Source of the DNA: Euryarchaeota archaeon UBA220
Lineage (GTDB): Archaea; Thermoplasmatota; Poseidoniia; Poseidoniales; Thalassarchaeaceae
NCBI GenBank assembly: GCA_002501885.1
Contig: DAON01000070.1
Coordinates: 1-17,949, forward strand
DNA length: 17,949 nt
Direction of reading: 5' to 3'
Below are positions 8,801 to 15,069 of the stretch, one piece after another. Made by a program: the position numbers and the translations under genes. The notes under the pieces were generated by a model. It made no database searches, was not told the DNA's origin, and saw only the letters and a program-made list of their open reading frames with translations. Position 1 is the first letter of the stretch, and each line of letters starts with the position of its first letter.

Positions 8801-9635
8801 AATCACTGTCACTGGCTCAGACCCCAAATCATTCAATTTTGATACCGATGAAGACGGGTTCTATGACTTCGAAGATTGCGATGATACCGTGGACACAATC
8901 AATCCGTCAGAGATTGAGACATGGAATGGTAGAGATGATGACTGTAACGAGCAAATCGATGATGGTTTAGATAGGAAGACTTTGGTCTCCACTACACCCG
9001 ATTTTAGAGAAATATTAGACTGGGATGCGGTCAATGAATCTCTAATTCTTATTGTTGAAAATGTCCCAGACTCAGTTGGTGCAACATTGAGTTGGAAAAT
9101 GGGAGACTACACTCTCACTGCGAACATGAGCGAAGATGGTAAGAGAGTAACTATACTCCCTATAGACTGCGATTCGGGAGATACTTCTCTAGAGATTTAT
9201 CTGTGTGGCCAAGGTGAGAGTCCACAACAGGTTTCACTCACAATATCTGAGTCAGGAGAGACAACTGAATTGATTTGGGATATCGACATGGTGGTTTGGA
9301 TTCCACCTCTGACTTTCTCTGAAATGTTGTTTGAGTTTGTCATTTCTCCGACTGGTCTGGCCGCAACTCTGCTCATTGTGGTCGCGCTTGTCGGTGCAGT
9401 TGTACTAGGATTGCGTAGAATGGCATACAACAGAAGGCTCGAGGATGCTTACAGTGCCTACGACATGAAACCCGGAGAATTCACACTCTCTCCTGAATTC
9501 CAAGAATATGATTTGCCTTCTGCACCTGATCTCGGAGCGATGGTTGGACAGCAGGCAGCTCCAGTGCAACTGCCTTCGGTACCTGCTTCACCAGTCAATG
9601 ACGAGTCTATTCCTGAGATGCCTGATTTGGATTAG
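5877..9635 (+). CDS. Secreted, membrane-anchored kexin/furin-like subtilase with P domain and Ca-binding repeats
   Basis: Predicted extracellular serine endopeptidase of family S8. From GTG 5877 it has 1252 residues, opening with a clear signal peptide (RSVVIVLVMLILTPFGGVVA). In-frame starts at 5772, 5775 and 5787 would add 30-35 basic residues and overlap the previous gene. A propeptide follows to about residue 137. The catalytic domain resembles eukaryotic proprotein convertases: QWHLSNTGQ, catalytic Asp186 (VIDDGLDHNHSD), His223 (NGHGTAVAG), SWGPADDG, oxyanion Asn324 (AAGNG), Ser403 (GGTSSATPLAAG) and NLTWRDVQH. Residues 501-602 form a P/Homo-B domain (HTTRGDLDIVLVSPSGT). Residues 603-1030 are acidic TSP3 and MopE-type repeats. 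A beta-rich region, one transmembrane helix (about 1156-1179) and a roughly 73-residue acidic, proline-containing cytoplasmic tail follow. All catalytic residues are intact. Substrates are unknown. Confidence 0.9.
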   Translation: MRSVVIVLVMLILTPFGGVVADSSELPEELRIEGDEIMPSYSRAVQLAFDRVSDLDSYTDEVLSQTSEWLVVTRAPMELHHLTKASPDTSEQAPILPGAFIWNFDNPEEAVKRLKFSLELNEIESFSPMIEKKHQPRLVPSDTEFDEQWHLSNTGQTSGGVVGEDINVTSTWDTYTGRGVIISVIDDGLDHNHSDISPHYSALYSYDWCDDDTDPSPSSWNGHGTAVAGVAAAVGDNGLDVTGAAFDATIAGSTLIACWAGDATEADALSYESDDIDIYTNSWGPADDGQTLEAPGPLTLAAFESDAYSGRDGLGNLITWAAGNGLGSNDNSNYDGYANSRFTIAVTAISHNGEQSYYAEPGANILVAAHSNGAGEGITTTDITNSGGYNSSGNITHTFGGTSSATPLAAGVIALVLEANSNLTWRDVQHVLVNSARMNDATDSSWTVNGGGHDVSHKYGFGAVDAGAAVSVAENWTNVGEELNATYGPYSPSTDIPDDSTAWTEFTTVVTDEYSLESVDVMVDISHTTRGDLDIVLVSPSGTESWLAESRNDNGNHYSDWMFSTVQHWDESSLGTWTLKVRDTESGTNGTLNSWEMILHGVDIDYDHDDDGLSDENETLVYGTDPYDADTDDDGLSDYDEVMVYGTDPLQIDSDLDGLSDSVEITNTGTNPLDSDSDDDGLSDGAEVNFWFTDPLVYDPDDDSDLFYHFNDCDDTNPLVNPGRPELLNGIDDNCDEYIDEGFNFTDRDNDGLKDWPEYHIHGTDHMDSDTDDDGLDDGEEVNIYSAMGSNPLVYDPDNDADNWYWFEDCDDDNPDRSPGETELLDDFDNDCDFLIDEDYWELDSDNDGLTDYDEYHNVTTNHLDGDTDGDGLPDGLEYYEYSELGADPLVHDDDADADGWYWFQDCDDEDFDRAPLKSEVLDGKDNDCDDVIDEDFFDIDSDGDGLTDYDEYHNYTTDPSLADSDSDGMSDGQEITVTGSDPKSFNFDTDEDGFYDFEDCDDTVDTINPSEIETWNGRDDDCNEQIDDGLDRKTLVSTTPDFREILDWDAVNESLILIVENVPDSVGATLSWKMGDYTLTANMSEDGKRVTILPIDCDSGDTSLEIYLCGQGESPQQVSLTISESGETTELIWDIDMVVWIPPLTFSEMLFEFVISPTGLAATLLIVVALVGAVVLGLRRMAYNRRLEDAYSAYDMKPGEFTLSPEFQEYDLPSAPDLGAMVGQQAAPVQLPSVPASPVNDESIPEMPDLD
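7683..8966 (+). repeat. Four composite TSP3 plus MopE-type coding repeats
   Basis: Within the protease gene, Asp-rich units of the form DxDxDGLxDxxE alternate with DCDD...DNDCD..IDED units. The four MopE-like motifs are at 8010-8099, 8301-8393, 8592-8684 and 8874-8963. They are separated by one to four thrombospondin type-3-like calcium loops, giving modules of about 95 residues. The cysteine pairs in each MopE unit recur at matching positions. The array is expected to be a rigid, calcium-dependent stalk between the protease domains and the membrane. Confidence 0.88.
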
Positions 9636-11032
9636 AGCCAATTCGGATCTGCCTCGTCGGCCTCTTCCTCGGCTGCGCTCTCTTCATCGAGCCCCCACTC
9701 TGCATCTGGCGATCCTCCTGACCACTCTCCTTCTACGGAAATGTCCTCAATGTCGTCATCATCTCTCCAAGGAGGTTCTCCATCCGAGCCGCTGGTGATT
9801 AGGCAGCCTTCTTCATCGAGTCTGGTCCGGAGTGTCTGCGTTCCTCCGGTCATTGGTAATAGGTGTCCAATTGGAGTTCCTGCAGTCACGAATGGGTGTG
9901 TGGCGGTAGAAATCAGCAGGCCTCTTGCTGGTGAGAGAATATCAAAATTCTCTCCGGGCCTTTCAGGGTCGGTTACCGTCGCCACTGTCTCGCCTTCCTG
10001 GATGAAGCTCCCAGCAGGAGTGAGCACATCCAGTAGTCCTCCTTGATCGGACCTGACCCAAACAGAGCCAGAAGCAAGAATTCTGAATCTAGGGCGGCTA
10101 GGGTAACCTGGAATAACTCTCAGACTTCGCAATACATTCAGAATACCGTAGATTGCGACCTGGACAGATTCTGGATCTGCCTCATTTGAGCCTCCTCCTT
10201 CGTAAGTAATGGCTGCCACGCCCGCATCATTAGAAACTCTCCTGAGAGAGCCCTTTGGCCCCTGATTGTCTAGAATTGTCTCGATGCCGAATGCTCTTGC
10301 TATACGATTACTGGAAGGGTGTGCCAAATTAGCTCGAATCTGTGGCATGTTGGTTCTACCTACAGCGGCAGTATGCAAATCGATGACATGGTCACTGGTC
10401 GAGATAATTTCATTCCAAAGCCTGTTCGCCACTCTTGAAGTCGTATTACTATCGGGCTTTCCGGGAAACCCTCGATTCAGGTCTCTTCCATCCGGCATGT
10501 ACCTGCTCTGGCGTCGATATCCGGGAAGATTGACCACTGGGATGATGCGTAATGTTCCGGCCATTGCTGCAGGATCGATTGCCTTATCCTCGCCGATGAA
10601 ATTTGGTCCGCTTAGGTAAGTCAGTGCTAATGGGCCGACCAATTCATTGCCGTGGATTGCACCTAGTAGAGTAACCACCGGACCTGGCCTAGACCCGTGG
10701 ATGACTGTAATTGGAATTGGCCAAGATTCTCCTATATCCACATCAATCAAGTCATATTCGAGTTGTCTAATCGTCCCCGGGCTGATTCTCTTTCTGAGGA
10801 ATCTGTGAAGTTTCGGGCCGTCCTTTCGAGACCATCTTACAGGAGTTCCCTGATTGCTCTCGAGGGCTTTCTCAATCTCCTCTCTCCTACTAGGAGGAAT
10901 TTGGTTTGATACCTTCAGAGGTTTTGATCGTCTACGCTTTGGGCGAGTAGGCGAGTCCCCGGATTTAGCCGCGGTATCATCGTCGTCCGAACTGGAAGAA
11001 GTGTCTGGCACTTTAGCGCGGAGAGGGTTCAC
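9632..11032 (-). CDS. Succinylglutamate desuccinylase/aspartoacylase-family zinc hydrolase
   Basis: Zinc-dependent M14-like deacylase or carboxypeptidase of the AstE/AspA group (COG3608 type), predicted to hydrolyse an N-acyl amino acid or related amide. The fold is marked by GAIHGNELVGP, with zinc ligands His127 and Glu130, then PDGRDLNRGFPG for substrate carboxylate binding, and VIDLHTA with the third ligand His220. TYEGGG probably carries the catalytic Glu. The C-terminal half has the barrel-sandwich, biotinyl-like domain typical of the group (GGLLDVLTPAGSFIQEGE and GLLISTATHPFVTAG). At 466 residues it is longer than usual (about 330) because of a charged, disordered N terminus (DDDD run, then RPKRRRSK) and a very acidic C-terminal tail of about 50 residues. 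The GTG start at 11032 lacks an SD; a GTG at residue 8 is an alternative. Its stop overlaps the protease stop on the other strand. Confidence 0.82.
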   Translation of the reverse strand: MNPLRAKVPDTSSSSDDDDTAAKSGDSPTRPKRRRSKPLKVSNQIPPSRREEIEKALESNQGTPVRWSRKDGPKLHRFLRKRISPGTIRQLEYDLIDVDIGESWPIPITVIHGSRPGPVVTLLGAIHGNELVGPLALTYLSGPNFIGEDKAIDPAAMAGTLRIIPVVNLPGYRRQSRYMPDGRDLNRGFPGKPDSNTTSRVANRLWNEIISTSDHVIDLHTAAVGRTNMPQIRANLAHPSSNRIARAFGIETILDNQGPKGSLRRVSNDAGVAAITYEGGGSNEADPESVQVAIYGILNVLRSLRVIPGYPSRPRFRILASGSVWVRSDQGGLLDVLTPAGSFIQEGETVATVTDPERPGENFDILSPARGLLISTATHPFVTAGTPIGHLLPMTGGTQTLRTRLDEEGCLITSGSDGEPPWRDDDDIEDISVEGEWSGGSPDAEWGLDEESAAEEEADEADPNWL

Positions 11033-11058
11033 CGATAAAGCGGATGCGTTTGCAGTTC

Positions 11059-11079
11059 CTAGGAATTTTCAATTCCTAG
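11059..11079. promoter_or_regulatory. Perfect 9-bp dyad in the divergent promoter region
   Basis: CTAGGAATT (11059-11067) and AATTCCTAG (11071-11079) form a perfect inverted repeat around TTC. It occupies the 64-base space between the divergent aspartoacylase-like gene (start 11032) and thioesterase gene (start 11097). Its centre is 28 bases upstream of the thioesterase ATG, the place expected for a TATA element of a leaderless archaeal transcript. It is therefore a candidate operator or shared promoter element. Confidence 0.5.
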
Positions 11080-11096
11080 TGATTCTTCGAGGAACC

Positions 11097-11570
11097 ATGA
11101 GAGGAAGGGGGCCGTCGGTTCAGGAAGAGCATGCACCAAGCAGTATCTGCTTCGGATGCGGTCCCGCAAATGAAAATGGATTACGAATCAAATCGTTTCG
11201 TTCAGAGAAAGGATTGGAGATGGAATTCATGCCTAAAGATGAGCACCAGGCATTCCCTGGGATGGTTAACGGAGGCATCATCGGCACTCTGTTAGACTGT
11301 CATGGAAACTGGACTGCTGCGGTAGCCCTGATGGATCAATCCGAACTGGATGAGCCTCCGTGCACAGTTACTGCATCATACTCGATTAGTCTTAGACGCC
11401 CGACTCCACATGGAGTCGCTCTCCGAGTCACATCCGAGATAGTAGAGCTTGGAGAGGACCGGGTCAAGGTGAGCATGGCTCTGATTGCTGAGGACAAAAT
11501 TTGTGCAACTGGCGAAGGTTTGTTTGTTGCAGTTAAAGAAGGTCACCCGGCCTTTCACAGATGGAATTAG
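11097..11570 (+). CDS. PaaI-type hotdog-fold thioesterase
   Basis: Predicted acyl-CoA thioesterase of the hotdog superfamily, releasing free acid and CoA in the cytoplasm. The open frame extends far upstream (to 10854) through the divergent gene, but homology starts at ATG 11097, which follows GAGGA closely. The 157-residue product is normal for the family. It has an N-terminal CFGCGPANENGLRIKSF signature (Cys18 and Cys21), the active-site loop FPGMVNGGIIGTLLDCHGNW, and a C-terminal GHPAFHRW. The usual HGG of PaaI proteins is NGG here; as I recall this is normal in the subfamily with the GTLLDCHGNWTA block, in which Asp of LLD would be the catalytic acid. The end overlaps an in-frame ATG of the helicase gene at 11561, so the two are probably co-transcribed. 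The acyl substrate is unknown. Confidence 0.85.
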   Translation: MRGRGPSVQEEHAPSSICFGCGPANENGLRIKSFRSEKGLEMEFMPKDEHQAFPGMVNGGIIGTLLDCHGNWTAAVALMDQSELDEPPCTVTASYSISLRRPTPHGVALRVTSEIVELGEDRVKVSMALIAEDKICATGEGLFVAVKEGHPAFHRWN

Positions 11571-11617
11571 GGCTGTTTACACGGCATCCTTTAGAACGGC
11601 CGAGGTTAAGGTCTAAC

Positions 11618-14161
11618 ATGACCCAGTCAGAGGGCTGTGATTCGCACGAACTCGAGGCCCTAGGACTCGATTCACGCATTGTCTCAATGCTGAGGGATGA
11701 ATGGGGTGTTGAGAGCTTGTTTCCTCCTCAATCTCAGGCACTCCCTCCTGCCCTCTCAGGTCAGAACCTGATGCTAACCATACCTACTGCAAGTGGTAAA
11801 TCCCTAGTGGCCTATCTGGCCCTAATCCATCGCTTGAAGAATGACCTCGAAGGAAGTCGTGGAATCTATGTTGTTCCCCTGAAGGCACTGGCCAATGAGA
11901 AAGCTACTGAACTCAAGCAACTCGCCTCGAAAGTCGGACTAAATGTTGGCATCGCAATAGGCGACAGAGATGGCGAGACGGGAATGGTCGATGAGTCGGA
12001 TATTCTAGTATGCACTAGTGAGAAGTTGGACTCACTTCTACGCACACGTTCAGAGTTGATGGATGGTGTAGGAATCGTCGTCAGCGATGAGTTTCATCTA
12101 TTGCATGATCCGAGTCGTGGGCCAACTCTCGAAGTTCTGCTTTCGAGAATCAGACACAAGAGGCCCGATGCGCAGATAATCGCTCTATCTGCAACTGTCG
12201 GGAATGCACCTGAAATGGCAAACTGGCTGGATGCTGAACTCGTGGTTTCTGATTGGCGTCCTGTCACTTTGCGATATGGTACAGTGAACGGACTGGGTAG
12301 TAAAGTGCACAGAATAGATGGGAAAGATAGAGAGGAGTTGCCCGAAGTGCGAAATCTCAAGGGGAAGCCCACTCGTCAATTGCAAGCAGTCCTATCAGAT
12401 ACTATCTCAAGAGGGGGTCAATTACTTGTTTTCGTCTCTTCGCGGTCGTCTGCTCAGAAGGAGGCTAGAGAATTGTCCAAGCATTGTAGAAAATTGTTGG
12501 TTGATGACACTACTGATTTGATTCCCGAGAATGCTGAAAGGTGGGAACAAATTGCGAATAGTGTATCTCGTTCAGAGGATTCGAATCTCGGCAAGACATT
12601 ATCCAACACTCTGCGTGGTGGCGTGGCCTTCCATCATGCGGGCTTGACTGGAAGGCAGAGGAGAGTTGTCGAGGATGCTTTCAGAGAAGGTGATTTGACC
12701 TGCATAGTTGCAACGCCTACTCTAGCCCAAGGAGTCAACCTTCCAGCTAGGACGGTAGTTGTCAGAGACTATCGGAGATGGAGCGCAGCAGCTGGGATGT
12801 CAATGCCTCTCCCAGTGATGGAAATAATGCAGATGATGGGTCGTGCTGGTAGGCCGAAATACGACAATGTAGGGGAATCATGGTTGCTAGCTAAAGGAAG
12901 AGAAGAAGAAGAGAAGTTGGTCTCTCTATATCTTCACGGTGAGCCAGAAGAAGTTACTTCGAAGTTAGCAAATCCAAATGCAATGAGGGCAGAAGAGGAC
13001 CCAGCACTACTTACTCATGTACTCTCAATGTTGGCCACAGGAGGGATTTCAGACAGGGATGCGCTGGGTCGTTTCTTCTCCAAAACATTCCTAGCCACTC
13101 ATCTTGATCCTGAAGACCTCGCTGCCCGGCTTGACGATGTGGTTAGTTGGCTCGCAACTAACGGGATGATTGACCGAACTGGTGAGTCAGAGGAGGTGAA
13201 ACAGAGGATGCTTCAGGAGTCTCCTCTTGAACAGGATGAGGAATGGGAAGATGAGTTGCCATCTTGGGTAGATTCTGCATCTGAAGTATTGGGAATTGAC
13301 ATCCACAGAGGACATGAAGAATCTCAATTCAAGCCTAGGCGTGGTCCGCCAATCTTTGGATTCCGCAAAGCGAGTTTGCACGAGACTTACGAACAAGACC
13401 CGCCTGAGCCTGCCTCAATGACATATCGCCCTACTGCGTTGGGAGAGAGAGTTTCTCAACTGTATCTCAACCCCATTTCAGGCCGGATGTTGAGAGATGG
13501 AATGAGTAGAGCGATGGCAACTCTGAGCGGGGAAGATCAGTATCATCAGGTCTCGCCCCTGAGTTTGCTTCACCTAGTTTCGTGTACTCCTGATTTCCTA
13601 CCACTGTGGCCTAGGAAAGGAGACTATGATGCTATTCAGGCAGCCATCCATGGCCATGAGAGAGAATTCCTGACTGAGGCAGTGGATTTAGATGAGGAAA
13701 GGAGAATGAAGGGTGTCTTGGTACTACAATCCTGGGCAGACGAATACAGAATAGATCAGATTGAGGAAGAATGGGGAGTTCAGCCCGGAGATCTTAGGGG
13801 CAGGGTCGAGATAGCAGAGTGGTTGCTATATGCTACGAGAAGAATTCTCGCAGATGATGATGAGTTGGCTAGTATGGGAAAAGATTCGCATAGAACTCTC
13901 GTCGAGGCAGTGGACGAGATGCATCGAAGAATAAGATACGGTTGTAAGACTGATTTACTTGGCCTAGTGGCCTTGAAAGGAGTCGGCAGAACCAGAGCAA
14001 GGCAAATGGTAGATTTGCTCGGAGTATCTAACGCGGCCGATTTAGCAGAGCTGACTGAGAGAGATATGGAGAAGCTTTCTGACTTGCGCGGATGGAGTCC
14101 TCGACTAGTCGACGGTATTGTCAATACTGCTTCACGCGCTGTAAGACGTCAGTCACGATAG
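11618..14161 (+). CDS. hel308: Hel308-type superfamily 2 DNA helicase
   Basis: ATP-dependent 3'-5' DNA helicase of the Ski2-like/Hel308 group, acting at stalled replication forks and in recombination. ATG 11618 is preferred (AAGGT five bases upstream; it gives the usual LEALGLDSRIV opening); ATG 11561 would add 19 unrelated residues overlapping the thioesterase. Motifs in order: the Q-motif-like LFPPQSQAL, Walker A PTASGKS (from residue 56), DEFH (from residue 157), SATVG, FVSSRSSA, FHHAGLTGRQRR, ATPTLAQGVNLPAR and QMMGRAGRP. Then come the winged-helix and ratchet domains, with TALGERVSQLYLNP, and a C-terminal helix-hairpin-helix region (LKGVGRTRARQ). At 847 residues it exceeds the usual 700-720, mainly through an acidic insertion of about 77 residues (13189-13420). 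The family is firm. The next gene, Cgi121-like, lies 33 bases downstream. Confidence 0.92.
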   Translation: MTQSEGCDSHELEALGLDSRIVSMLRDEWGVESLFPPQSQALPPALSGQNLMLTIPTASGKSLVAYLALIHRLKNDLEGSRGIYVVPLKALANEKATELKQLASKVGLNVGIAIGDRDGETGMVDESDILVCTSEKLDSLLRTRSELMDGVGIVVSDEFHLLHDPSRGPTLEVLLSRIRHKRPDAQIIALSATVGNAPEMANWLDAELVVSDWRPVTLRYGTVNGLGSKVHRIDGKDREELPEVRNLKGKPTRQLQAVLSDTISRGGQLLVFVSSRSSAQKEARELSKHCRKLLVDDTTDLIPENAERWEQIANSVSRSEDSNLGKTLSNTLRGGVAFHHAGLTGRQRRVVEDAFREGDLTCIVATPTLAQGVNLPARTVVVRDYRRWSAAAGMSMPLPVMEIMQMMGRAGRPKYDNVGESWLLAKGREEEEKLVSLYLHGEPEEVTSKLANPNAMRAEEDPALLTHVLSMLATGGISDRDALGRFFSKTFLATHLDPEDLAARLDDVVSWLATNGMIDRTGESEEVKQRMLQESPLEQDEEWEDELPSWVDSASEVLGIDIHRGHEESQFKPRRGPPIFGFRKASLHETYEQDPPEPASMTYRPTALGERVSQLYLNPISGRMLRDGMSRAMATLSGEDQYHQVSPLSLLHLVSCTPDFLPLWPRKGDYDAIQAAIHGHEREFLTEAVDLDEERRMKGVLVLQSWADEYRIDQIEEEWGVQPGDLRGRVEIAEWLLYATRRILADDDELASMGKDSHRTLVEAVDEMHRRIRYGCKTDLLGLVALKGVGRTRARQMVDLLGVSNAADLAELTERDMEKLSDLRGWSPRLVDGIVNTASRAVRRQSR

Positions 14162-14194
14162 ATACAATTCTTCTAGTCGAGGCCATCGGCATCC

Positions 14195-14764
14195 GTGGAC
14201 GAGTCATCTGGTATGCCTTGGTTTCCCGCTTGGGGTATTGAATTCTCTAAGCCGATTGAGAATCCAAGTTCGATTGTGTCAGTGTTCAATGAATGGAGAC
14301 CGAGTGATCGTTGGTTGCTTCTATCTTACCATGCCGCCTGTAGTGAAGTAAGACTCTGGACTGTCTGGTCGGCCCTAAGAAGAAGAGAAGAGTCGGACAG
14401 AATGATTGCCAGAACTCCTGATGCCGAGTTTCTCCGACTAGTATCGGGCACTAGGCAGCTAAGTATCGCTTTTCAGCGAGCGGGATTGAGTGAGGGAGAT
14501 GGATTTGCATGGATAGTGTTCCTGCCAGAATTTACACTGGGTGAAGAATTCGGAGAAACTGAAGTTCTCAGGTCGACCTATTCAGACAACGATCTAGAAG
14601 CGACTAGACTGATAGAGCATCTTGGAGCTAAACTCCTTCCAAAAAGGCCGATTCCTACAGAAGAGGGACTAATTCGACTTGGGGCTTTGGAGAATGGGAG
14701 GACTATCGAGCCTCAATCTAGAGAGAATGCTTTCCTAACACATTCAGCATTGGCAGACATGTGA
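14195..14764 (+). CDS. cgi121: KEOPS complex subunit Cgi121-like protein
   Basis: Predicted member of the Cgi121/TPRKB family, which binds Bud32 and the tRNA 3' end in the KEOPS complex that makes N6-threonylcarbamoyladenosine at position 37 of ANN-decoding tRNAs. The best evidence is the central block EFLRLVSGTRQLSIAFQRAG, which matches the family's conserved SGTRQI helix, preceded by an Ala/Arg-rich helix (TVWSALRRREESDRMIARTP), as in other members. The 189-residue length is slightly above the usual 150-170, from an extended N terminus (PWFPAWGIEFSKPI) and a C-terminal tail. The GTG start has a GAGG about twelve bases upstream; ATG 14213 is an alternative. As I recall, hel308 and cgi121 are also neighbours in haloarchaea, which supports the call. 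No bud32, kae1 or pcc1 gene is in the window. Confidence 0.75.
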   Translation: MDESSGMPWFPAWGIEFSKPIENPSSIVSVFNEWRPSDRWLLLSYHAACSEVRLWTVWSALRRREESDRMIARTPDAEFLRLVSGTRQLSIAFQRAGLSEGDGFAWIVFLPEFTLGEEFGETEVLRSTYSDNDLEATRLIEHLGAKLLPKRPIPTEEGLIRLGALENGRTIEPQSRENAFLTHSALADM

Positions 14765-14816
14765 GTCATTGGGAGTCAACCTCATAGGCGAGCTACTCGA
14801 GGGCGTACTGAGAATC

Positions 14817-15068
14817 ATGGCGAAGTTTCACGGCTTCAGACAATGTGTTACCTGTGGGGTCAACTGTACTCCGGGAAACTTCGTCGATTTTGAGAATAAG
14901 AGATATTGCACAGCCTGTTGGATAGAAAGCAACAATCCAGATCATCCGGAACTGGAAGATGCGAGAAAAAAGGTGAGTGATGCCGCAGAAGAATGGAAGT
15001 GTGCTAAGTGGACTCGTGAAGAGGGGCCTCTTCCGAATGGTCCGAAGTCTTCCCGTCAGAGGTTGTAG
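14817..15068 (+). CDS. Small zinc-finger protein, function unknown
   Basis: An 83-residue protein from ATG 14817; a longer frame from TTG 14769 has no family support. Cysteines at residues 10, 13, 17, 31 and 34 (CVTCGVNC and YCTACW) give a CxxC-x17-CxxC arrangement typical of a treble-clef or ribbon-like zinc site. The spacer NFVDFENKRY between the pairs is short. The second half (HPELEDARKKVSDAAEEW) is charged and probably helical, and the C terminus is basic. I do not recognise a named family. It follows cgi121 by 52 bases and ends two bases before the peptidase start, so it is likely part of the same transcript. Nucleic-acid or protein binding is possible but unproven. Confidence 0.6.
   Translation: MAKFHGFRQCVTCGVNCTPGNFVDFENKRYCTACWIESNNPDHPELEDARKKVSDAAEEWKCAKWTREEGPLPNGPKSSRQRL
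15058..15063 (+). promoter_or_regulatory. Shine-Dalgarno deciding the TTG start of the peptidase
   Basis: AGAGGT, complementary to the 16S 3' end, lies six bases before TTG 15070 and inside the last codons of the zinc-finger gene. It supports a TTG start over the upstream in-frame GTG and ATG codons and suggests coupled translation. Confidence 0.55.
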
Positions 15069-15069
15069 A

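Noticed and set aside
7683..8966. Possible CRISPR or tandem DNA repeat array.
   Set aside because: The periodicity is protein-coding (Asp codons in fixed frame) with divergent DNA between units; there are no identical repeats with unique spacers.
10854..11096. N-terminal extension of the thioesterase frame.
   Set aside because: It is antisense to the start of the divergent hydrolase, has no hotdog similarity, and ATG 11097 gives a full-length family member.
14977..15069. Longer peptidase N terminus from GTG 14977.
   Set aside because: It overlaps the zinc-finger gene by 92 bases, lacks family similarity, and a better SD precedes TTG 15070.
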